From Cryphonectria parasitica EP155 (Eukaryota > Ascomycota > Sordariomycetes > Diaporthales > Cryphonectriaceae), in contig NW_024468915.1 in assembly GCF_011745365.1 (NCBI RefSeq), forward strand, positions 2,582,653 through 2,646,652: DNA of 64,000 nt. Direction: 5' to 3'. Within the stretch, counting starts at the first letter, position 1. Each line of letters begins with the position of its first letter. This document shows, piece after piece, positions 46,329 through 57,153 of this stretch. Under the pieces are notes generated by a model that made no database searches, was not told the DNA's origin, and was given only the letters and a program-made list of their open reading frames with translations. The translations under genes were made by a program, and so were the position numbers.

Positions 46329-46809
46329 AACTGAAATGCTATGTCATGCCACAACGGCTTTGTCATCTTACTCAAGATGACCTCGAGGGCCTGCCTTCTT
46401 ATGGCGTACGGGTCTTGTTTAGTTGCCAGAGATTACATATCTGCGCCTCCATGCTGTTAGACTTTGGGGACCTTTGATACCCAACGCAGTCCATTTCTCT
46501 TTCCTTTCTTACTTCAACTTGAAGATGTGGTGACTACAAGATCGCACGACGGCGGGCAGTCAACTACAATACCACGGGATCGCGTGTTGATGCATCTGAA
46601 ATTCTGATACCAGTGGGCATTTTTGGACAAGGTAACTGTGTGATCAGACATCTTTGGGCCTGTCGAGCTTGTCGGTATTGAAGAAATAGAGAACATACGT
46701 CTATGTATTTCTTATTTCACGGCTGTTCACGTGAGTATTCCATCAACATCACGTGCGGTGCTCATTTCCTGTTCAATCATCATCTGCCGTTTCGTGGGAA
46801 TATCCTCCT
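46329..46809. other. Convergent intergenic region
   Basis: 3' flanks of the MFS carrier (+) and the GNAT gene (-). Nothing else seen. Confidence 0.65.
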
Positions 46810-47424
46810 TCATTGGTACCCCCGAAGCTCTTTCCACTCCTCCTCCAAGATGTCATAAAATAACAAGTCCCAATATTTCCGATCGTGCCAGAAACACTGT
46901 CTTCTCCGCCCTCCAAGTTTGAACCCACACTTCTCGTAACACCTATGGGCGCGTTTGTTATAGTCAATTGTGCCTAGGTTGACGCTGTGCATGTTTCCAT
47001 GCCGGAATGCCCAGTCCAAAATCCAATTTGTAGCTTCAGTTCCGTATCCCTTGTTTTGGTAGGGCGCCGCGAGAACGATCCCAAAGTTGCCTGCACGACT
47101 GTGGGGTGAAGTCCCATATCCGCCGTGGGCGAGCCGGACAAAGCCAATTCGGGTTTCTGGCGCCTCAGTATCGTCGCCCTTGCCAGTGTTCTTAGGCTGA
47201 CGTAAGCAGACAATGCAATCCAGCAAGCTATCAGGTGTTGTCCAGAGCTTCATGAAATCCTCCGTCTTGGCCTTTCTTGGGGGAGCGAGGATGAGGGGGG
47301 TACTGAGACATATGTTGTTGGGATCACCGTCGATGTTCTTGAACCACCACTCTTGGTCATCTTCGCGTATGGAGCGATAAATGAGGCGATCAGATCGCCA
47401 GATATCTTCAACAGTGGGCGGCAT
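46810..47424 (-). CDS. GNAT-family N-acetyltransferase (RimJ/RimL type)
   Basis: Single exon, 204 aa, ATG at 47424. The opening IWRSDRLIYRSIREDDQEWW is typical of acetyltransf_3 proteins. The acetyl-CoA pyrophosphate loop is in NFGIVLAAPYQNKGYGTEA (Q-x-x-G-x-G), followed by NLGTIDYNKRAHRCYEKCGF, the conserved beta5-alpha4 part of the fold. Such enzymes acetylate protein N-termini, amino acids, antibiotics or small amines; the substrate here is unknown. No signal peptide, so probably cytosolic. Confidence 0.91.
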   Translation of the reverse strand: MPPTVEDIWRSDRLIYRSIREDDQEWWFKNIDGDPNNICLSTPLILAPPRKAKTEDFMKLWTTPDSLLDCIVCLRQPKNTGKGDDTEAPETRIGFVRLAHGGYGTSPHSRAGNFGIVLAAPYQNKGYGTEATNWILDWAFRHGNMHSVNLGTIDYNKRAHRCYEKCGFKLGGRRRQCFWHDRKYWDLLFYDILEEEWKELRGYQ

Positions 47425-49963
47425 CTTCAAGTGACTAGAAGGAATGAAATATAGGCTTGCGGAAGATGAAGAAACGATGGTTCACAAGGTGCGGCTTGGA
47501 GTATCGGAGGAGCAAACCAGCCCTCAGTCGTCTTAATAAAGACTCCGGGGCACTTCAAGTATTATGACTCTTGAAATGAAAGCTGCTGACAATGATCAAT
47601 CGATACGGGCACGCTAAACCTGTTATGGATCCTGACGCAAGGTTGCGGAGAGCATCGCGAAGTGAGTCACACCGAGGACAGTAGGCCATGCTGACGTGCA
47701 TAAGGATCACTATGGAAAAACACTTCTGCAGATTCCAGACCAACCGACTCCCAGAATCGTCATAATGCCTCCACGGGCTAGTCTGAAAACACAAGGTTAC
47801 CAGTCCTGCAACTCCAGGAACGACATGCTAATATACAAGCAGACAGTGAACTTTTGTTCTTGCCGATCAACTAATGACCATGCAGTGTTACTAAATTTCC
47901 TGTCCTACGGTGATTATTGTGATGATTGCCGGTGCCCGGCAAGTCGACCTCTGTAAGACTGCATTACGAAAATCATAGAAATATTTGTAAATTATACATT
48001 TGAATGATCATCGTCACCTGCCCATCTCCCTAAAGCCATCAACTCCAGGCATGATATTCAGTGATACTGCCAGATGAGTTACAGCCTATTCTTAAGTCAA
48101 TGCTTCATGCCAAACGCTTCCACCCACACTATTTGAACTAATCTAATATGATGACTGGGCCGGGACTCAGGGAATGCAGACACCATGTGCACTCAGAACT
48201 TACATAATGAGGTTTAGGTTTGATAAATTTCGATGCACCTATAATCGGGTGGCTCTGCGTATAGCTAGTACGAGAAACTGAAGCCAAAGCTACCGTATTG
48301 AACAAACCTCTATCAATAATGGTATTCATACATATGGTATTGACGACTATTCATGTGAGCAAGGTCATAAAATGATCGTAGAAGCGAGCTCGTCAACACC
48401 CTTGGACTGGTAGCAACAAAGCGCCGGTTTTGTGTTGTTATTGTCTTTCCGAAGGAAGCGCAAAGCAGCCCATTATGCAGGCAGGCATTCTTTAAATTCT
48501 GGGTCACCAACATGGCACCATTTTCTTCTTTGCAGAGATAATGATATGCGGTAGGTTAGACACTAAAAACATCGGCGTGGAACATGGCAAGGTTTACATA
48601 GTCGTAGGCGGATCCGTTCTCCCATTTATATCTAAAGCTTGCGATTCGTTCCATTAGCCGTTGGAGTGTCTTCCGCAGAACATTACCTGAGCGAAACCGC
48701 CTCCCCCCCCCCCCCCTCCCTCCAAAAAAAGAATAAGTGGAAGAAAAAAGAAAAAGAACCTAATATTACTCAATTTGGTACATCAGAAGGGAGACTTGTT
48801 CTTAGAGGACTCGGGCCAGGTCAATAGCAATATATAAAACTATTGCCTATAACTCGGATGTTGATTATATCGCAACATAATCAATATCATCTGGTTATAA
48901 CATCTTGTGGCTCGCACGCGTCCTAAGTCTGGCATAATCAGATGATACGATTAACACCCGAATTCAAATCAAAGCAGCCCCCAGATCGCACGGGCTCAGA
49001 CGTTCACTCTTACATTCTCTCTTGCGTTCAATCCTTGTCATATGTATATTGATTGCTCCTTGTTCCTAGGCTGCTTTTCGGTTGTGGCCAGGGACTATAT
49101 GGTCACAGTAAAGTCTTGGATGATAGAAATTGAATGCTTGCGAATCAATATCCAGGCCGTTATAGACTTGCAGTAGTGATACTATAGTATTGGTCGTGGT
49201 GGCCCATGTGCGGAGTTAAACATGAGAGCTCGGATTTCCGAGAACTGGTGATCCGCGAGAGAAAGTTTGGGTGCGCAGTGGATTTGGGCCGCCAACAAAA
49301 TAGACTGTTCCATTGTCCACGTCTCCATTTTTATCGATTGAGTCGTGACAAGCCAGGAGAAATGGTCTCATGATTGCAGCCTTCAGCCCCATCGCTGAGG
49401 TCCGAATCACGATCACCCCGGGTCTGGTGCTTTGAACTCCTGTTGTCCTGCGGACTCAGCCACATCTTCAGCGCGACATGGTGTCGGTCTGAGCCCGCTG
49501 GCTGCATGCTATGGTCCTCCAGCGCATCTGCTCTCGGCTTCGGCAACCTCTGGACGCAAGCCTTTTGGCTTTTCACATATAATATAACGTCACAGTTCCA
49601 CTTCGGACACCCCCGTAGTATGCATAACGCTTGACGGCTGTCCATGTAAAAGTGAAGATGTGGATATAGTGTTCGAAAGGTGGATAGTCTTCGGCCGAGA
49701 GCCGCTCAGCCCGTCGTGAAGTCCAAGAAAATCACGGCACATTTCGGCCGTTCTCAGCTTGCTCGATGAGGCAGTGTTGCCTCTGGTCTGTCCATATGGG
49801 ATGCTACATGTTGTAAATGTGAATATAAAGATCCGTGAAATCGTCTTGGACACAGGACATATAGGATCATCAAGAGAAGACAATCCACTCTTCAATCACA
49901 CTTACAAGCCTGCAATTCATACGACTTCATATCCACATTCAGAGTCTGGAACCGACGTTCATC
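47425..49963. other. Intergenic region, about 2.5 kb
   Basis: No gene recognised. AT-rich with scattered short open frames. It contains a C14 homopolymer near 48.7 kb and, at the right end, the promoter of the secreted cysteine-rich protein. Confidence 0.55.
48703..48716. repeat. C14 homopolymer followed by an A-rich tract
   Basis: Fourteen consecutive C are followed by TCCCTCC and then an A/G-rich stretch. Long C runs are rare in fungal DNA; this one may be a sequencing length error or a length-variable site. Confidence 0.85.
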
Positions 49964-50642
49964 ATGTATGCCAGTACCGTTGCGATCATCTCAGTCTTCC
50001 TTGCTCCAGGAGCCCTCGCTATGGCCATTGCCGGTGATTTCTCTCCAAATCATGGGGCCCACTTCAAGCGCCTGACATGCTCATCCGACGAGCAGTACTG
50101 TGGAGATATCTGCATCTCGAGCTCGGACGAGTGCTGTGATCACTACTACTATTGTAGCAGCGGCTACACTTGTGGTCATGGTGGCAACTGTTGCGAGGAC
50201 AATTCTTGCAGCGTAACGGGGACTTATGTATACTGTGAGTGAGCCAGTAGGGACATAGTCAGAATGGACTTCGAGCCTCAAGAGATCTCGTGAAACTCAC
50301 TGACATCACATCACCAAAGCTGACCACTCGAACCCGGCCACTACTACGACAACTTCAACAACCAGTTCTGCCTCCACGGCTACGACTAGCACAAGCTCGT
50401 CGACCGAGTCCACCACCACTGTGCAATCCACCTCGACAACCTCGACTAGCAACACAGCATCTAGCACTACAAAAACCAGTACCGCCGGGACAACAGCAAC
50501 TACAACCACAGCGAACCCCAGCTCCAGCACGGCTACTTCGTCATCTACAGCCTCTACTACCATCGCAACTGGTGCTGCTTCGCATGTTGGGTACTCGGCG
50601 CAAGGAATCGTCCTTGCTATGCTCGCTGTGGCTGCCATGTGA
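49964..50642 (+). CDS. Small secreted cysteine-rich GPI-anchored protein
   Basis: Exons 49964-50234 and 50320-50642 (85-nt intron) encode 197 aa. Residues 1-19 form a signal peptide. A domain at about residues 36-90 holds about a dozen Cys, including three CC or near pairs (SSDECCDHYYYC, GNCCEDNSC). A Ser/Thr-rich stalk of about 80 residues, presumably O-glycosylated, leads to a C-terminal hydrophobic tail (VGYSAQGIVLAMLAVAAM) preceded by small residues, the pattern of a GPI-attachment signal. The likely location is plasma membrane or cell wall. The cysteine layout is reminiscent of small fungal wall proteins and effectors, but I do not recognise a named family. Confidence 0.88.
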
Positions 50643-51340
50643 ATCACTTCAGAGACATACGTATCTTGCACCACACATGAAACGAGGTCACAGCGCAGAC
50701 TTGGCATGAGGGCTTTTGGGGGCAGCTAGCGCATGGAGGGACGGGAGATTGGATGGTTGGTGGTGCGAGAGATTGGCAGTTTACATGAAGCACGAAGAGT
50801 GTTTGAAGGTTATGAATGACGAACGTATCATTAGTATATGAAAATTTATTGCGAAACGATTCCGGTGTATATATGCTTGATTCTCATCAACGACCTTTGT
50901 GAAGAGTGATGGAATCTCTGTTTCTGGCTTGATGTAGTATTAAGGACCCTGGCAAAGTGCTATGCCAGACTTCAGAATTATTGATGGATCACCTCAAGGG
51001 TAAAGCTTTCGTTACAAGTGAGCTTTTAGTGAACTTGCCGAGATTAGTCCGAAATACGATCATCATAGCCGTCGTACATTGAACCAACCCAGGGTCTACT
51101 TTGCAAGAACCGCCAGCTCTGGCTAATGAAGACCGCCTGCTACCGCTCAAAGCGATAGGGCGAGTATCCCCACGCGTCCGGCCCCGAACCCAGCCCTTCA
51201 GCATATCGACTTGGGGCGTTCATGACTGGCAGGTCAGATGGTCGACTCCGATAGACGTTAAGACGCCAACTACCCCTACGGGCCGATTAACGTGCATTCA
51301 CGTTTCAGCTAACTGTATCTCTGCTCCAGACCTTCATTAT

Positions 51341-51949
51341 TATGGGAAGGAACGACTGCTCGGATAGCAGCTACCCTAACAGCTACCCGTATTTACTACA
51401 TAAATTGAGCTAGACAGGAGTTCTTCTCTTCTCCTCTTCAATCAACAATAACAACAACAATCAATACTCATTACAGCGAACATCGTACATATATACTTGC
51501 TAACTAATACTGATTAGTAATTGCTTAGCAATTACAGATCTGCAAGATTAAGAAGATATAGGCTCTCAGGAACTCCCTGCATATCGCATATTCACCTGGC
51601 TGCTTATATGCTATATATCAAGCCTCATCCAGGGAGTCTGATAACAGGGAGACCTGGAGTGATGATGCTTGATATATAACACACAGGCAGCCAGGTGAGT
51701 ATATGATATGCAGGGAGTTCCTGAGAGCCTGTATCTCCTTAATCTTGCAGATCTGTGATTGCTAAGCAATTACTGATCAGTATTAGTTAGCAAGTACATA
51801 TGTACGATGTTCGCTGTGATGAGTGTTGATTGTTATTGTTATTGTTGATTGAAGAGGAGAAGAGAAGAACTCCTGTCTAGCTCAATTTATGTAGTAAATA
51901 CGGGTAGCTGTTAGGGTAGCTGCTATCCGAGCAGTCGTTCCTTCCCACA
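51341..51949. repeat. Large near-perfect inverted repeat (fold-back element)
   Basis: Left arm 51341-51629 and right arm 51661-51949 are about 289 bp each around a spacer of about 31 nt. I aligned the arms by eye without gaps: 16 differences are transitions and one, beside the loop, is a transversion (about 94% identity). The arms start with TATGGGAAGGAACGACTGCT on the left and end with the complement on the right. The direct repeat ATTATT at 51336-51341 and 51950-51955 may be a target-site duplication overlapping the ends. No open frame of note. It could be a fold-back MITE, two head-to-head fragments of a larger element, or a hairpin-RNA locus. Confidence 0.92.
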
Positions 51950-51996
51950 ATTATTCACATTCTTCAAATTCGTTGCCTCTTTCACCAGTTGTCATT

Positions 51997-52029
51997 GTTG
52001 CAAAAGCGATCGCCAGTGCGTTGCACTGG
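51997..52029. repeat. Palindrome-cored dispersed repeat, copy 2
   Basis: GTTGCAA head and CCAGTGC-GTT-GCACTGG stem, 48 bp right of the fold-back element. The same head and stem arms occur at 28208-28240, with matching sequence continuing a few bases each side. Confidence 0.55.
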
Positions 52030-52525
52030 CTCTACTCCTTATATATATAATTTTCTACAGTAATGGACTCAGTCTCGCATGGGAATACCATGATAACTAT
52101 ATGTTGTATGTCATTCAGGTGGCCAGAGCTGGGTATAGGCAGCATGCTCAAACCTCTTACGGTGCTGATCAGGCATTCAGGGTATTTGGGTAGATAGATA
52201 TACAATAGGTAGGCACTAAGGTTACTAATACAGCTTATTTATTGTGCCCAAGGTTATCACTCAGCTTGGTACTGATGTCATTGCACAGCTGCCAATAATA
52301 AGGTTGCATTTTAACTTCCAGTCAAGGCGTGAGTTGGAAAGAGAATCACCATGAGCTAAAACCTCACTAGATCTCGTGACCTACAACTAATCAAGACATG
52401 CCGCACTGATTGCTCTGTAATTCTTCAAAGCACCAAGATGATCACACATGCATGCCTGCAATCTCAATTGGAATCTTACTGCATGTGGCCTACAAAAGAG
52501 GTGCACGCATTATTGTAGCAATCCT

Positions 52526-53114
52526 TCAGATTCCAGAATTCTCAAATTGTTGCGCTCTCTTGACATCCGAAAGCCAGCTCACCCTCGACTTGACGAATTG
52601 CTCAATTGTCGGTGCCAGCTTGTTCTCAATCAGGTGGAAGTCATCAATTGTCCCAATGCGTGTAATGCTCTTTCCGGGAAAGCCGGACGACACGCGGTAC
52701 ATAAGCGTGCCGCATGTTGAACAGAAGTAATTAGTCATCGTGTTGCCCGACGCGATAGTCTTGCTTTGACTCCAGGTTTTGAGCTTGTCCTTGCCACGGA
52801 CGTGCTTCAGGTATGCGTCGTCGACGACAAAGTTGGAGGCAAACATGGAGGCTGTAATCTTGTGGCAATCGGTGCAGTGGCAGACGAAGGTCTTGACCAG
52901 TCCGGGCCCTTGGGTTGGCTGACGAAGACGAAGTTAGCCTGCTGGTGCCACCGAGCCCTTGGACAACATTTGTGTGTTGAGGCAGCGGTCGTGGACTTAC
53001 AAATACAAGCTGTACGGCGCCGCAAAAACAAGTGGCCGTTGCTTCGGTTTCTGTCGACCAGCCGTCTTGGGTCTGGTTGGCGAGTGGGAATTGGGGCTTG
53101 GACTCGGACGCCAT
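52526..53114 (-). CDS. GFA-domain (CENP-V/GFA, Mss4-like fold) protein
   Basis: Exons 53114-53001 and 52918-52526 (82-nt intron) encode 168 aa, ATG at 53114. The zinc-binding cysteines of PF04828 are visible: ATCFCGAV at about residues 28-34, FVCHCTDCHKITAS, and NYFCSTCGTLMY. The family was named for glutathione-dependent formaldehyde-activating enzyme, which joins formaldehyde and glutathione, but most fungal members are of unknown function. Probably cytosolic. It faces the same way as the amino-acid permease but is separated from it by more than 1.2 kb. Confidence 0.92.
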
Positions 53115-54357
53115 GACGATGTTGATTGTGTGTAATGATAATAACTAGTGGAAGGGGGTTATCTATTTGGGTATGGACACGGAAAATCTTGGGAACAGTC
53201 CGTGGCGATTGCTCCCTTAAATATCTCACACACAAAAACCAAATATTCCGGTTCTGCAACTCGTTATCTTGATGTAGGGCAGTTCCAAACCAATAAGCAT
53301 TTCTTTAAACTTGAGAAAATAACTCAATATGTGCATTGTTACCACCTTATCAGCAGCCTATCTACCTTCTGGTAGAACTACTGTATAATGTCGTCATTGT
53401 CGTCATTTTGACTTTGGGTTTGGAATCTTTATGTACAAGAAGGAACTGATTGGCAGGTTCTCGTGCTGCACTCAAACAAGACTGGTAACACAGTTGCATG
53501 AGAAGCAACGCTAGAGCTTTTTTTATTTTTTGTTATCGGGAAAGGCCAACCCCATATTCGGTTTTAGTACGCATCATGCGGCCTTTTCACACTCAATATC
53601 TTATCTAGTTCTAGAAAACCTCATGAGCTTTCACTGCAGGTTTCCAAGTATACATGAGCTGCAAGTTTAGAAAATCAATCGGGTCTAAAGCAGACAAGAA
53701 GGGAAATGCTAGGGTGAGAGGTTGTGAGCTGCTCCCGAGCTGAGTGTGGTAGTGTTGAATTGCACAAAAAAAACTGCCGAACCTAGCTCTTTCCTTCTCT
53801 TTCCATCCTGTGCCAATTACTTTGCTAATCCTATATGGACTTCTGGGCCTGGTCTATTCTGCTGGCGGTGGTTCGTTTCCCATGCTGGCATCACATGACT
53901 GCTCTGCTCCGGAGCGGAGTCTTCGTGGGGCCCTGGCCACCACCAGGCCAGAGTGTGCGCATATGGACGAGCTCTCATAAAGCGAGGCACATAATAACTA
54001 GCGATTTACATGTTGACCGTGTTACAATAATGAAGTAGGGTTTGGGGACTCACAAGTGTCAAATCCCAGGAAAACACTATTAAGGAGCTAATATTCAAAT
54101 AATAAAGTTATTAAGATATACAGATAGGACGCGGCGCACGGGCTGCCATCTTAGCCTGTGTAATGAGACGGCGTATGTCGGGAGCACGGTGACTGATACT
54201 AGTTCAGCTGAGAGGGAGAAAATAACTGGTTCATGCAAGCTGTGAGGAATCATCATGACGAAAATGAATTCTATAACCTAGAGCACACGCTAGAAAGTAC
54301 TAGGACCCTTGAGAGCTCTTTATTTTGCACGGCATATGCAAACAAAGGCAGCTTCCC
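53115..54357. other. Intergenic region, about 1.2 kb
   Basis: Promoter of the GFA gene and 3' flank of the permease gene. No gene or clear repeat seen. Confidence 0.6.
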
Positions 54358-56578
54358 TTATGAGTCAATGTTGACATCTTTACTCGTGTCCACCAAGGTG
54401 TCTGCCTCCAGCGTTGCCTGAATTCTCTGGCTCGGAAGCCACTTGTCCATGGGTATAAACCACCACGAGATCAGAGCAAATATCGTTATGATTACCATCA
54501 TGACAGGCGCATAATTCAGAGTGTCAGCAGCTACAGGGAATTCGTATGGCGAAACCAAGACTGCCACAACCCACCCGTTCCACAGGACAGTGATGACCTG
54601 GAATGGCTTGCTCCACCGACCAAGGCTCCATGCAGGCTTGGGAAAAGTCTTTGGGGTCAAGAAGAGCCGTCCTAGGGCTATAATGCCGTAGGCTGCGGCG
54701 GAAGGGACACCGGCCATGGAGACCAGTGATGTGAATGCGACCGCAGAGGGCAGAATGGTGCAAGTGATGATAGATGAGACCACCCATACGACAATGATAG
54801 CATTGCGAGGTTGACCATCGACAACTTGCGCGACCCAGCCCGAGTATGGGAGAACTCCATCTCGGGCTACAGCAAAGATTAAACGGGATGCGGCCAGGAT
54901 AGCGATGGCAGTATTCTTTTGTGTTTGTCAGAAAATGATGAGAGGGAAAGATGAGGATAGCAAGACTTACAAACCACAGAGCAACCACGCAGACAATGTT
55001 CATAATGATATGACCTCTTTCACCGAGAATTACAGCGTAGAGTGGTACGAACGGTTGTGCACCACCGAACGAAAAGAATGTGTCGGCATTTGGCTATAAT
55101 GGGTTAGTAATGGTCAATCAAATAAACAAGGACAATGGAAATTTGGTTTCCATACCACACAGAAGAGGAAGAGGACCACAACAACAAATCCTCCAAGTCC
55201 ACTAACGACTGTACTCCAAAAGATGCCTCTTGCCGCAGTGACTGAAGCATTCTTCGTTTCCTCTGCAACATGGCCTGAAGCATCAAACCCAATCAAAATG
55301 CCTGCAGTCGCAAGGTATGATAGGCACCAGTTCCACCCGGCTGGTGCACCAGTACCATTGTATGTGGTCATGAAAGCATCGTGAGTTGACTGGAAGCCGA
55401 TTGTCTTGCTGGTAGCAACTGGCAACCAAATCAAGTTGAGGGCAAAATCCAATAAGACGAACCCGGCAGACAGATGGAACATCCACTTGAAGTAGCGAGC
55501 TGTAGCAGTCATCATAACTTAGTATATATCTGCATATCACAACAGATGACGCCTGGATAGGTACTCACGCGGGAGTAAATTCCAAAGTGCAGCAGCAGCT
55601 AGCATGACCTCGGTACAAATCCACTGAACAGCACGAAATTTGACATCGCTGCTATCCGAGGGGAAATCGAGATTGAACACGACGGTTTCCTGTGTTCGAG
55701 TGAGAAAGGATAATCGCTTTTGATCTCGGGAGTACGTACCGAAAGCATGTAGTTGACCGCGCCTTGTGTATTGCCTAAGTAATTGATTCTCATTAGTACA
55801 ATTCAAAAGACCTCAACGGCAGATACTTTGCTTACTGGCACAGAAAGTCGTCCAAGCTGTGGTACTCCACCAAGCAACAACAAAGCCAAACAAACGGCCA
55901 TATCTAGGACCTCCAGCCTCTGCGGCCCATAAGTAGATGCTGCCCGCAAGTGGCAACGAGGAGCATATCTCTGCTATTACAGCAGCAGTGATAAATGTGA
56001 AGACACAAGTGACGACAAAGCTTGTCCTGCTATGGGGTTAATAACGAGAACGAGGTCTAGTGAAGTCAAGCTGACCCACCAATAAGCCAAATTACCACCC
56101 GCTGCGATGCCTGTAGAGAAGGTCACGCGGACGCCTCCGACAAAGTACAGAGCAGCTAATAGTTATCAGCGAGTAAGAACTGCATAATCATTACAAGTCA
56201 CACACTCACAGAAAGTGGTAGCAAAACTATGGAACAGATTGAATGTTCGATGTAGGACCTGCATGCCATTCGTCAGTGCCCATGATCACTGAAAGAGAGA
56301 GATCAACCCTCTTTCAAGAACATACTGGTTTATATCCAAGATTCTCCTTTTATGTGTGCATTAGCGTGATTCATTCTGGTCTCGAGATTTCAAAACTGTT
56401 GTCTCACAAGAACTTGAGCGTCAGCAGTATTTGTGTCAGGCTCGCCATGTATTTCGCCCCCGGCGATATAGTCCGACTCTGCTCGTGCCTCAGCCATATT
56501 CGTCAAGGCAGGTAATATCGTCGAAAAACGATCTGGTCTGAAGAATGAAGTCTCTCCTGATATCGGGACTGGGTGCAT
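54358..56578 (-). CDS. Amino-acid/GABA-type permease (APC superfamily)
   Basis: Ten exons: 56578-56408, 56346-56326, 56258-56210, 56155-56080, 56026-55836, 55774-55740, 55689-55569, 55499-55156, 55093-54971, 54915-54358; 562 aa. Junctions are GT-AG with exact frames. Family segments are [97 protein letters not shown] and [15 protein letters not shown]. Twelve helices are expected. Fungal relatives carry amino acids, GABA or choline at the plasma membrane. The start may instead be ATG 56497. Exon 2 is 21 nt. Three GATA motifs lie just upstream. It is divergent from a P450 gene and near a PKS. Confidence 0.9.
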
Positions 56579-56588
56579 TTTATTCTAG

Positions 56589-56619
56589 GATAAGACGTTT
56601 TCTGATTTTATCTCTTATC
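56589..56619. promoter_or_regulatory. Cluster of three GATA motifs (possible AreA/NIT2 sites)
   Basis: GATAAG at 56589-56594 on plus, AGATAA (minus) at 56608-56613 and GATAAG (minus) at 56614-56619, all within 41 bp upstream of the permease start. Grouped HGATAR sites are the known target of AreA-type nitrogen regulators, fitting control of an amino-acid permease. Binding is inferred. Confidence 0.5.
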
Positions 56620-56719
56620 CGTTGCTACGCTGGACCTAGATGCCCGCAATTCAAGCCTCAATGATCACGCAATCGCAGCGCCATTGGTGTGTCACCGGAA
56701 AGGCACTAATTTCAACCAT

Positions 56720-56746
56720 AAAGGCCCACAAAGGCCCACAAAGGCC
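56720..56746. repeat. Tandem repeat of AAAGGCCCAC in the divergent promoter
   Basis: Two full 10-bp units and a 7-bp partial third unit. The helical-turn spacing of GGCC cores makes it a candidate binding array for a regulator of either flanking gene. Confidence 0.6.
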
Positions 56747-57153
56747 AGCCAGTTATTGTACTTATAAGCGGCGCCTTCTCCTTTTCAAGACGTGTTCCGA
56801 TGAGTAAATCAGCCATACATTGTGCGTGACCGGAAGATATGTCGAAAGGCGTGTCGAGCGCGTTTCGGTAGAGGAAAAGAATAATTAGCCGAGGTCATCC
56901 AGACTGCATTCGCGTGACCAAGATCAGATATAGGACTTTTGCGGCGAGTGTTTGTCAGAAGCAAAGCATTGAAGCGCAGTTATCAATGCCGATTGCGCAA
57001 CTGCTTTGTAAAGCATTCGCCATCCGGAATTTCTGCGCCATTAGAACTTCCTTGATGATTTCCGAGCATGGTCTCTAATAATATCAGTGTAGAAAATCTT
57101 CACTCGGCAGTGTCGTCCCCTACGATTGTTTACAACTCAAAGAGCTGGCTAAA

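Larger units (their letters stand above)
50643..52525. other. Intergenic region with large inverted repeat
   Basis: No protein-coding gene. Its centre is a near-perfect inverted repeat at 51341-51949. The 250 bp left of it and 570 bp right of it are AT-rich and unrecognised, apart from the palindromic element at 51997. Confidence 0.7.
56579..57153. other. Divergent promoter of permease and P450
   Basis: 575 bp shared by the permease (-) and the P450 (+). It holds clustered GATA motifs and a 10-bp tandem repeat, both listed separately. Confidence 0.7.

Noticed and set aside
51910..51946. LTR end within the inverted repeat (TGTTAG start)
   Set aside because: A TGTTA/TAACA pair is visible inside the arms, but there is no primer-binding site, polypurine tract or coding region nearby, so a solo LTR cannot be supported.
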